Of a DNA stretch of 64,000 bases, positions 22,043 through 34,000 are shown piece by piece; position 1 is the first letter of the stretch; every line of letters begins with the position of its first letter. The position numbers were made by a program, and so were the translations under genes. The DNA is taken from positions 1,533,658 to 1,597,657 of the forward strand of contig CAADRB010000018.1 in NCBI GenBank assembly GCA_900708905.1, written 5' to 3'. This DNA is from Hymenolepis diminuta. Taxonomy: Eukaryota; Platyhelminthes; Cestoda; Cyclophyllidea; Hymenolepididae. Below the pieces are notes generated by a model. It was not told the origin of the DNA. It did not search any database and saw only the letters and a program-made list of their open reading frames with translations.

Positions 22043-25000
22043 GTAGGTTATTGATTAATTTCAGAATTGTACGTGGGTGGTGCTGATTTATTTATATTCT
22101 TAGGACTTTAAAGAACCACGTGAACAAGATGCTCAAGAATTCCTACTCTTTCTGCTCAATCGACTTCACGATGAGAATTTGGTTTTTGGTGATCCCCAAA
22201 CCTCTGAGATTTCAAAAATCTTTGAGGGCACCTTACGAACCCAACTCATATGTTCACAATGCACGTTAGAAAAGAGTAGCTCGAAGTGCATCTTCTCGCG
22301 AAATAAGGATTCGAAGACTCATAAGGGCAATACTGAAGTCTTTCTTTCCCTTTCCCTCCCAATTCCTGTCCAAGAAGATCAACTGAAATCTGCCACTGAC
22401 ACTGTTGATAGCAATGCTTGCGATTTGAATGTTGTTTTTAATGAAATTGTCGATAGTAATATGGTATGTTTTTTTAATATTAGTATATCTTCTCCTTCTA
22501 ATTTACCTCTTATTTATTATTATTATTATTATTCTTTTTCTTTCAGAATGTATGCTACCGTCGTTTGCTTAAGCTACATCCCAGTACAGATATGCAGAGT
22601 ATTTACAATCAGATATTCTCCCTGCCACATATTACTATCAATCCAGTATCTTATTTCAAATATCAAAAAAAATTCAGCACCTTAAACAGTCATAAAAATA
22701 TAAAAGAGAGTTCTCTAGATGACGATATCTCAGCTACGCAAGATCCCTTCCTGCTTGTTCAAGTCAAGTCTACGGGTTTTGGAGATTGGTTTCTGGTTTG
22801 TTCTTTTTATTATTTGCTATCTTAATAGTGTTTCAATAGTAGGCAACTGTTTTGGTATTTTTATAGGAGAGCTCTGGACGTGCACTAGATTTAACTGATG
22901 GATTGAATGTGGAAGATGATTTTCGCACAGGATCTGCAGGCCAATCACCGAATGTGAAACTGAGTCTCCTTACTGGGGATGCCCTGTTCATTGTGCGACT
23001 GAATAGTAAATCGATTACGGATGAACCCCCGAGCACAACTTATACATCGGATTCTGAATTTCCTCCACTTCCGTCGACGAATACTGGAAACATATCGGCT
23101 ACATCTATGACTGTTGATGAATCTAGAACTTTTGCCATTGCTGGACAACAGATGATAGAATCGAGCACTTCCAATGTAAGTTGTTGACGCTAAATATTAA
23201 TGGTTTTTAACCATATCCGTAAGACCATGTCGAAATCCAGGTTGTATTTATTCATCATGACCTCTTATGACAGAGCGATGATTCATAATGTTAAAATATG
23301 AAAAATAGAGAAGCTAAAGTATTTTTAGTTGGACCGGGGGAATATTCATATATAATTTGGCATAAGTTGGGGTTATTTTCCTTAAGAAATGCTATTTGAA
23401 GTAGTTCTTTAACTTTTCCAGAAATATGAGAAAAGATGAGATTTGATGAAAGAGTTCAGAGAGTATGAATCTACCTATGGAGTTTGTGAAAACAGAGTTT
23501 ATATATCAGTTAGTAAATATCTGTATTAGACCTTACCAGTTAGCACGGAAAGACGTTCAATCCGACCGTTGATTATGGTCAGTCTAGTTGACTACTCACT
23601 CTGAATGTCTTAAACATGTTATGCTCACATCACAGTAAATAAATCAATTAAAGATTAGGACAGCTGAGTTGGTAAAGTGGTGGTCTGTAGATACAGTGAA
23701 CACTGATTCATATCGCTTTTTGTGCACCGGAAAAGTAGTGATTAACCTGCTTGTCTGTCAAGTCAGAAGTCGATGCCCTTCGGTACATATCTAGTGGTGT
23801 GGGCAGCCAACCGCATTGGTTAATTCTGACCAATTTTGTGAGTTTCCCACAAGGGTGGCTACTTTCATGACACTTTCCTTTTACCCAATTGTTGTGAACG
23901 CTTCCCTCAATGGTCTTGTGATTTTTACAGATCAGGATAGCGTAGTAAATGTTGTCTCGTATCACTATATCAGACGAATGAGTTCGTTTGTCGGTTTTTT
24001 TCATCTTAACTTTTTCAAGATGTACATTTGCTGCTTAAGGTAATTGAAGATAGATCCCCCATTCTTTCAATAGATCGTATAGTCTCGTCGTGTCGGTACG
24101 TAGTTTTCTCAGCCAACCTTAAATATTTGCTGTTTTATACTCATTTTTGTGTTAGGTTAGTGTTATTTGGATTTGGTATCATTTCCTCTTGTCTACTAAA
24201 ATGGTCTTTTCTGTATCAGTGTGACAGAGTTCTCCATTGGAATTGTTTTGCAAGAAAATCAAGATAACATTTATTCAAATAGACTCGCTTAGCAGCCTTG
24301 AAGCAGTTTTATTTACACTTAGTTGTTGTTATAATGTGCTCTTCTCTGTAGAATACTGTAGTCGACTCAATTTCTCTAAGATATTGCACTAGTTACAAAT
24401 ACGACCCGACAACACCACAACACAAAACGACTCAAACCACTATACCAAAATGTGACTCACGTTTGCGTATCGGTAGGTCGATTTATGTTGTGCGTCATTT
24501 ACAACCATAAAGTAAGTAAATTCGTTTGAATAAAAGGGAATCGAAAGATGCAGGAATTAGAAGGTGGAAAATAAAGAATCCTACATGTAAGAATTATTTT
24601 GGGAAATATATTATTTTCTTATAAGTAACAGTGTTAAATGCCAGCACTAGTCTTTAAAGTTTTGGTTAAATTGCTTACCTTCTGAGTGCAATAATTATAA
24701 TAGTTGTGGAGTCTGAAGATTGTATTTCCAGATTTTTATTTATCTAACTGATTTCACATACTTCATTGGGAGTTTTAATATGATTTAAGTTGACTTTATT
24801 AATTGGTACGACTCTATTTTTTATCACTGCTTGCTATTCGAAGATTATATAAAGGCGCCTATATTTGCTTATTTAAGATTCGGACACATTTTGATTTCTT
24901 ATCTGAGGAGTGCAGATAAGGAGGGTTTATTATTAGGAAAAATAGGTTATTTATTGACCTCTGTTAATACGAAAGCACACATTCAACAGGCCAAAATTTT

Positions 25001-28000
25001 AGGAGAAAGGTCGTATTGTCCATTTCTTCTTTACATGCATATATCCAACGCGACTTTTTAAGCCAACAGTTTCGAGTACTAATTATTTCGGAAAGGCCTA
25101 AAGTCGAATCGGTTGAATGGTCGGATGAATGAATAAACTCTTGAAATCTACCATATTACAATCGCTCAAGGTAGTATCATCCTGCTATTTTGGATGTTAG
25201 AAGAAAAATATAGATTGAAGCATTATGAAAAGAAACTTCAGTGTTTAATGTAGCTCTCGTTTATAATTGCCTGTGTCTTATTATATCTGTTCACTTACTT
25301 TGTAGGGTGGTTCAGGTAAAGCTCTGCATACTTGTAAAGGGGGTAGCGTAGCATTACAGGGCATTAGGACTAGTCTGTCTAAGTTATCACCCTTATCACA
25401 GTTTTTGCCACACAACAGGATGAAGGGAAGATAAGAGAGTTGAGCAGGGTTTTTGATAAGAAACAAGGAACCACTGGAGGAAGTGGAGGATAGAGGATAT
25501 TGAAGGTTTTTGGTTTGTAAGAGAAAAGGTGGTCTAAAATTTCTTGGAAGGGGACCAATAATAAGAGATTTTTGGGCAAGTTCGGCAAAGAACACTAGTT
25601 GGATGGTTATGACCTAGTCGAGCGTAAATTGTCTAAATAGATAATTCACCTTAATTATAAATTAAGTCACAGTAACTATAACGTATGTAATGTAACGGAG
25701 AGAATTATCACTTGGGAATAAGTTAAATCGCTTTTTTATAGGCAAAATACTTATTATGTTCACCTATTCACTAATGATTAACGATTATTTTCTGCAAATG
25801 AAGATTGGCTGTTCCAGGTTTCTCATTGTCCGAGACTGACGATTATTGATTGACTTCTTTATGTCTGATTATTGCTGTAATGTTGCCTACGCAAATAATC
25901 TTTAGCGTATGGGAAAGAGGACAGAGAAAACTTAAGGAGAAATATATGTGAGCATTAACGTTGCAGGTGCAGCGTCCTGCCTGTTGTCAATGTATCAGTC
26001 ACAATATCGGTTGTGCAGAGGTATTACATGGTTCTCACATATGACCAACTAATTAGAACGTTTCTCTAGAGTTGTTCTTCGGTCTGCAAATCACCAAAAA
26101 ATTAATAGTCCGAGTCTTAAAGGAAATGGGAGACGCTTTTGTCAAATGACAAATGGAAGTCTTGTCGCCCTATAGTAAGTATCAAGTGGTTGAATTTACT
26201 GGCATATAATTTCTCAATTATGGTGAGGTTATTTTAAGTTCAATTATGTGATACTATACATTGCTGTCGGCTCCTAAAGCATCTATGCAGGAGCGTATTT
26301 ATATAGTACAAGCACCACTCCACCTTTGCACCTCTCTTGAATGAAGCACTACCTTTGCTTCTCGCTCTTAAAGATGACGCGAGTTTGTATCTGTTGATGC
26401 TGGTGCTATGCAACTTAATCCTCTTATCGCTTGCCAATTCCATTCCACTTTTGTTGCCTTAAATTCCGTATACACACTAAGACCGCATTTTTTTTTACCC
26501 GTAGCAGAATAAAAAAACTATTAAATTTAATCTTGGGAAAGTATCTGAACACGAGAAGCATCAAAACAGTAATAAGAGGAGGGATTGTGTAAAAGTAAAT
26601 AAAAAATTTAGAACATCAAAGTAGTCCTATTTTAGTTGAATTCTAAGAGCTTCGAGTTATCCAATTTCTCATGAGGTGTGTATAATTAACTGTGTAATGT
26701 TCTATGACTTAAGTTTCACAATTTAATGCCATGGTTTCTGGGTGGGGTCTTGTCCGCCACACTTTTCGGTCAGTTGAAGTAATGTATATAAACATTTTTA
26801 GCTTCTGAAATAGCCACAAATCTCATAACTCCAGAATAACACGCTAATGCCTTAACGGCGGGCTTTATTCCGAAATTCTGCAAGTCAGTGACCCTGCAAT
26901 TTAACACATTTTAACAAATATGCAGATTTTATGAATAATTAACAGTAAATTTTTAATTTGACTATTTTTAAATAAAATTATTCCTTTTTATCAAATGGTT
27001 TTTCTGCATCCAAGAACAGGTAGATGAGACTGTCAGTGGTGATTTTAATATAGATAAGTTAATTAGTATGGTAATATAGTTTTCACTTATGATATATATG
27101 GCTATGCTTAATGTGGGATATCTCGATACCTGACTTTTGTTCGGATGCCTTTCTAAAGATAGGTTGATCAATAGCTAAGAACTGCTAAAGAAATCGCAAT
27201 TCCTACTGATGTTTCTGCAAAAATTATCTTTTCTTTGATCTTATGCTCACAAAAATTCCTATCTTTTAAAATTCCACTATGTCTGTCATACTTCTGGAGT
27301 TTTGAAGCTGAGTAATCAATGTTTTTTTATTCTGGCCTGGCCTAGCACTAATTACTAGGATTATCCGGCCACGGTCTTACAATATATGATCAGTACTTTC
27401 CAATGTTAACTGGGATGTCCACAGTATTAACCTGCTAACCTCTCACCTAGTCAGATTGGGAGCTCGAAAGGGGACTTAATACCCCTATTTATTGGGTACA
27501 ATAAAGGGTCTATACTTTCGAGGATTTTTTCACCATGATTATAACTGACTATCGAAATAGAAGAGGAATTTTTAGAACCTACCGTAAATCATGCATTTAT
27601 ATTAGAGTTCGAAAAGACGAATGGCAAAAGAGATTACCAATTCGAAAGACCCCTATGAATACGATAAGTGATGCTTCAGTATGTGGACACCTGGAGTAGC
27701 GGTCAATATGTACGCCCATCCAGTTAGGAATCACGACATTGACACCTGTAGATGTTAATTCACTAATTCGAAAGACGAATCGAATTCATTAATACCGGTC
27801 AATCAAAAAGGGGTAGTAGAATACTAATTTATAAATCGGCGAAACTCCTGGATTGGGTGATTTCGTTAAATGATGGCCAGATTCTTTGTGTGTGAAAATA
27901 GTGCCTTCATCAGTCTTTACGCACGAGGCAAGTTAAAGACATTAAATTATGCTTAAATTTATGGAAATGTATTTACCGTGTTATGTAACCCCGGTTTGGT

Positions 28001-31000
28001 CGCTGTCATTTTTGCATATTTTCAGAACGCGGATAACAGTATGCAGCTCCTTTTGGTTTATGTCAAAGAACTGGAGAATCGTAATACCACTGACATCTAT
28101 GCTGATGACTTCAACTCAACCCAGGCTTCAAACTTTAGACGCTTCTCGCCTCCCATCAGTATGAATGTAAGTTTATCTATTTACTTAGCCTATCAATTCA
28201 TAAGTGGAGTATATTTTCTTTCCTTGATAGAGACTTGAAATGAGCTCAGTTACCCTTTTCAAGAACATTTTAGATTTCTTTTTATTTTTTATAAATCTGG
28301 CTTCAATTCTTTTTATTTTTTGAGTATTTATTTAATATTTAGACCTTCTTCTGGATACTTGTATTGCCTAAAAATGGCTTAGAATAATGACTCTAAAGTC
28401 GGAAGTACATTAAGTCTCTTTTAAACAAGTCAGAATTTTTTATGAATAGCCTATAACTGTTTGTCGTATGACTAACTGAAAAGAGGGTGCCGCAAATGAA
28501 TGGATTAAACAAGAAGATAAGTGTACCTCCCAGATGCAGTAGGTGACCTAACTGTTCTCCTCTACTGATGTAGTAGCAGTTGCTCAATGGTCACAGTGAG
28601 CTTTTAATTGTTATACAATCTCCCCTTCACTCTATGAATTACTGGTGGTAATGGGAAAATACGGGAAGCTGACTGGATATTTTCGAAGTCAGAGTGACAC
28701 AGTGAAGTAATCTCACTATCTAACCTATCACATCCCACTTTTTGCACTTAGGGAAGGAATTACAGTCTCATTTCAGATTAAAGAATAAGTTATTTATCGG
28801 TATTTTTATGACAAAAAGAACGCTTTTAACTCGATTTATTCGTGACCATTTGTCTCCAGTTTCTTAAACCGTTCAGTTTACCATTGTTTGAACCTGTGGC
28901 CTTGAGTTTTAAATGACATTTACTGACGATCTTTGCAGCCATTTGAGTAAGTATTCCTGTAATGATCCTTCACCGATTTTTGAACTTCATAATATGCCGA
29001 TAGCTTGGCATGTTCGTGAGCATTCAAAAGTAGAGAGATATTTTTCAATCATCCTGTACACCTGGAGACAATCAGCCTACAATATTACATAGATATAATT
29101 GGTGCAATTTAATCAGACTGATCTAAGTTCTAAAATTTCTTATGCTTTTGTAATAAACATTATCACCCTTGAGTATAATAATAATAATAATGTCTGATAT
29201 AGATTAAGGGAAGAAGATCGAGAAAAAGTAGAAAACGAAGTCCAAGTATCTTACAAAATGTCATCATCGATTTCAAATTGTACACTTGAAATTTTTTCAT
29301 AGTCCAGTGTTTCGTATTTTTGTGTTCAAATTTCATGGTTTATCCTCTGTTTCCTATGTGAATTCCTGCTCTCAGAATCCAAAGCTTATCGATCAGTTGA
29401 TCGATTGAGATGGTTGGTCAACTATTTAAGAGCAGCTTTCTCAGATAGTTAAAGTACTAGCAGATGATAGGAACGATTAGTATAATCGTGAGCATTACCT
29501 TCCAACCATTCATTATCATTGATGGAATTTATATGCTTTATGTTTTGCAAAATTAAGTCATTTAAAAATAACTAATGATATTTTTCTCAAGCGTGGCTGT
29601 GTTGATTACCAATTTATGTTAGCTGTTTTTGGTACATGTTTGAACTGAAAACGGAACTAGTTCTATCTATCTAGTGACCTTAAACAGAATGAAGGCGTTT
29701 ATTGAATTCCCTTCACGTATTCGGAAAAGTACTATTAATCACTCTGAAATTAGGTAGACCTTTAACGATTCTCGGACATCTAAGGCGGTTTATTTTAGCT
29801 AACCCATTCGGTTAGAGATACGATTTTGACAACGAACGAGTGAAGAAGTGAAGTTTGATGAATCCAATTCTTAAGTCAGGGATTTATATGCTCCCGGAGT
29901 TGCAATTTTGGTATCTTTTTGCCTTCAAGCACGTCAAGATTTGAGATATTTGAGAATTTCGTTGGACGATTAGGTTTTTGATCTCAAGGATTTTCATTCG
30001 CTTGTGTTCTCATTATTATCATTTCAATTAGTAGAGGAAAAAAACGTATACCTGGAATTGACCAAGGTTAAAGGATTGCATGATTTTGCTATTCGTATTT
30101 TTAGAGTTATTGAGCTATGTTTTTGGCATAAACCCAAATTTTGCAGCAAAATCCCAATAAATTATCTACTTTTAGATTCTAGACAAATGTAACCGCAAAA
30201 GATGATCCACATCGTATAATGGAGGATGCTTTTTTCTATTATTCGTAGAAAAGCAAAACACTTACAACTTTTGATCATGGTAAAGCGTCTGGGTAAGAGG
30301 TTACGTAAGAATTGAAAGATAATTAAGATTTCAAAAGGAGAATGAGGACAATCAGGGAATTTTCAGAATCATCAAGTTACTCACTTTCTCAGTTTTCAAT
30401 TTCTTCCCACCTCATCTTTATGCAGAAAATCGGGATGACTTGTTTTTATGGGACGTTTCAGCTGTCCTCTTTTCACATAATTTTTATAGTAACTATGTGC
30501 TTGCAAAGGGGTCCACCAGTTGACAAATCATTTTTGAGTGCCTTCTCTTCTCGCTTTCATTTGCGAAGACTCGATATCATCGAGGGTCCGTGCATATAAT
30601 TCCCCTTCGCACACAATTCTCAGTTGCGGTTGTGTTCGATAAGTTCTCAGTAGAATTTCAACCACTAAATCTTCATCATCTAAGTGAAAATTTACCCATA
30701 AGTTAAATCTTTTCTTTTGCCACTTTGCGGCAAAGTTTCGGATGAATTTTTCCTCGAGCACTGTCTTAACGATATTTGCCTAAATGAGATGATACCTTCA
30801 ATATTGGCATTTATTTTTTTATCTAGATCTGTCTTTTCAATATATAATCGCAAATAATTACTATTCATGATTATAATCTGTCGAAGGAACTTATTACTCG
30901 CTCTTTAAAGATTGCATACCTACACGGTATTTGACCCTGGCCTTAAAGGTCATCTGGGTAGTTTCTCATTAGTCTAATCGATAAAGATAAATTATGCATC

Positions 31001-34000
31001 GACCAGTAATACTATGCATTTCTCTTTATATTTGAAATAGTAATTTTACTATGAACAAATTATTCTTATTAACTATGGCAAGGCAAAAATTTACCAATTT
31101 TAATCATCAGGTTATCATTTGAACAGGCGTTATAGCAAAATAGTCCAATTAGGCATGAAACGAGGGTAGTCAATTAGGAGTATGCAGTGAGGTCTTACGT
31201 TGTTTGAATTCCGAAAACATCGAGTTATCTACTTTCTTATAAAGGATATGATTTCCTCTGTAATGCCCAAATATTTAAAAGTTCTAATTTCATTATTTGA
31301 TCTAGATACCTTCATGTTGACCGACTGATTTAGCAGAATCGCTGGTCATTCCACTGTGACTTATTTTTGTCTTACTAAGGCTATGGGGAAGTAAATGTAA
31401 CTAGCAGCTCCATTTTAAACAAAACTGAACTCATTAGAGTTCTATCATAATTGTTTAAAGCCTCGTACTTCCCATTTAATGATGAGAACTGTCGGGTACT
31501 GAAAATATAGCTCATTCAATTACAAGAAAAATATGACTTAATGTTTATATTAAATATCCGATTTGGACAAATAGATACATAGCTCCCAATATTAAATTTA
31601 ATTAATTATGAAAGAGGTAATGTGAATCGAAGAATTTTGTCTTAAAATTTAAAATCTTCTTGACTTGAGGTCAGTTAATTTTCCTGAAAATAATTTTTCA
31701 CTTTTGCTTTCTTAACTTTGGATTTTAAAGACCTGTTCTAATATAGAACGAATCAATCATTTACTAAATAAGTTCACCCTATTCTAATGTCTTAGATTTT
31801 GATCTGATTTTTAACCAGTATAAGTGTGGATCTCTTAGTTGGAGACTCCCCTAGTTGTGTGTTAGTAGATAATTTTCTTCAATTGAAATTAGTTAACATC
31901 TAGTGTCAGCTATTTAAGTAGAGATGTTTGATTATGCACCAGTTACTATTATTCCACGCACATACACATATCTTTATGTAGGTATATGCAGGATTTCATG
32001 AAAAACATTCACATAACACAAAAAGTATCACATGTGAATGCGAACATTCATATCTCTCTCTCTCTCTCTCTCTCTGGGTGTGCTTTGTCCCACGAAGTAG
32101 AGAATAATTCTGCGAATATGTTTAAAAATATTTCGGTTTTTTACGAGTGTTTCTCTGAATGTATGTATTACATATTGATGTCAATAACCTAGATTTGGTT
32201 TAAGGTATCATCGCAATGAATCAGTGAAAGCCTGAATGTGTTTCTCACCTCTGTTGAAACTATTTTTACTTAAAATTTCTATGTGTAAGTTATCCCAGTT
32301 GAATTCCTAAAAAAAATGAGAATAGGGTTGCTATCATAAGAGTTTTTAGTAGAGTAACGTAGCTCAACTCTTGTCATTTTAGTCACTGCACGGCCAAACC
32401 ATATTAGGCTAGATATTCTTCCCAAGGACTAATAGTAAACACCGATCTTTCCCAAATCCGAAGACCAAGAATTGAATTGAACCGCTGGTGTATGTTGCGC
32501 ATGAGAAAGGAATGGGAGGAAAGGAATGAATCAATAAGAAGAGTAGGAAAAAAGCAGGAAAGGGAGCAAGCCTCAGCGTTGAACCAGTGAAAACAGGATT
32601 GCAAGTATTTTGTGTTCCTCGTTTGTCAAGTGAGCAACTAATAACAAATAATCACCTGTTAGTAGGACGGCGTACAGTTACGAGTCAACTTGTGCGTTTT
32701 GGTAATCAAACTCAAGTTTTAATTATTCCTCTATATTTCACGTCTATCCCAAGGCTTACGGTTAAAAATCAATCAGGACGTCAGTTTTCTTTGCCTTGTT
32801 CATTGGCACTTTAATAATCGAACTTTTAAAATGTTAGCATTACAGAATTGTTATTTTAGTAAAGCGTTTTACTGAGTTATGCATTCCTATGCCTGAAATT
32901 CCTTTAATCCAATGTCCTTTCCAATTTAAGTACAATAACGAAGTGCTTTCCCACAACAAATGACGTGTCTACTAATTATTTTCCTCTTGATTATAGGTTC
33001 CTACTGACATTCGATTTGATGATCTGCGCTCCCAAGTTCTGAACTCCTTCAAAGGGTACTGTGATCTCCAGTACTACGAACTACTGGCTGGAGACGCGAA
33101 GGAAAATGTTCGATTCTGGATTGTAGACGCTGCTCCCGGAGTACGTATACTTGACTAACCTTTGAACCCAACAAACCATTGTAAGATCGTGTTGTAGTGT
33201 GCTGGTTTGTTTCTTGATTTCTTGTAGGAACCAAGAGAAATCGATTCTCAACAAGAATTTCCCCTGCTTCATTCTACCATTGAAGTGTCTTCCATTCTTT
33301 TACCCCAATGGCTCACTAAAGAAGGAAAGGGAAGTCCACGACTTCTGCGACTTCTTGTTGTGTGGCCATCCACTTTTCGACTCTGTAATCCCAATATACA
33401 TGTTGAATTGGATGCTTCTCTTGCTGAAGTTGTGAGTTCTGGTGCAGTGGGTGAAAGTGATCGGACCTCTTCCCTGAAGTCCTCCAAGTCGAAGAACTCG
33501 AAAGATGATACGTTTACGGAGCAGAATTCTTCGACGGGTCTCACGATTATGAAGTGTTTGGAGGTTAGCACTTAGTTATAATTTCTTGTTTAAATGTGTA
33601 TGTACGTGTTTAACCAAGTAGGGATTGAAATCATTCTTCGAGCAACTGGCGGTTAGTATGATCAATGATACTGGTTATTATTAAATTTATGGGGTTTTAT
33701 TTGCTTTTCCTTTCTCTCTATTTTATTTGTTTAATAGCGTCCCATAAGTGTAGTTTGGTATGACCTCTGTCGATTCAAAGGTCACGTATTTATGGCCAAT
33801 CTCATTCATCATAGCAATGGTAATCTCTCCAATAAGTAAACACCGCCTTACTGCCCTCATTTTATTCTGCCCATTGTTTTTGACTCACTGCTTGACCTCA
33901 GTTTATGTTGGCCATCTGTTAGTACTCCAGTAAACAAACCCCCATAACTATAATTCCACATTTATATCTACGGATTATACGTATTCAGTCTTCGACTTCT

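Larger units (their letters stand above)
23176..28025 (+). other. USP intron 4 (about 4.85 kb)
   Basis: Besides the tRNA-like relic at 23655-23720 and dispersed repeat B copy 2 at 26795-26865, no coding exon was recognised. Short open frames such as the 104-codon one at 25281-25595 (minus) show no family motifs. Confidence 0.6.
28167..32996 (+). other. USP intron 5 (about 4.8 kb)
   Basis: Holds an antisense integrase-like open frame (30528-30779) and a CT microsatellite (32052-32077). The rest shows nothing recognisable. Confidence 0.6.

Noticed and set aside
25281..25595. 104-codon open frame on the minus strand in USP intron 4
   Set aside because: No ATG-supported start with context, no family motif, and Pro/Leu/Ser-rich content typical of reading the back of a purine-rich stretch.
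33269..33575. Long frames on both strands over USP exon 7
   Set aside because: Only the plus-strand frame continues the protease across splice sites; the other is a shadow.
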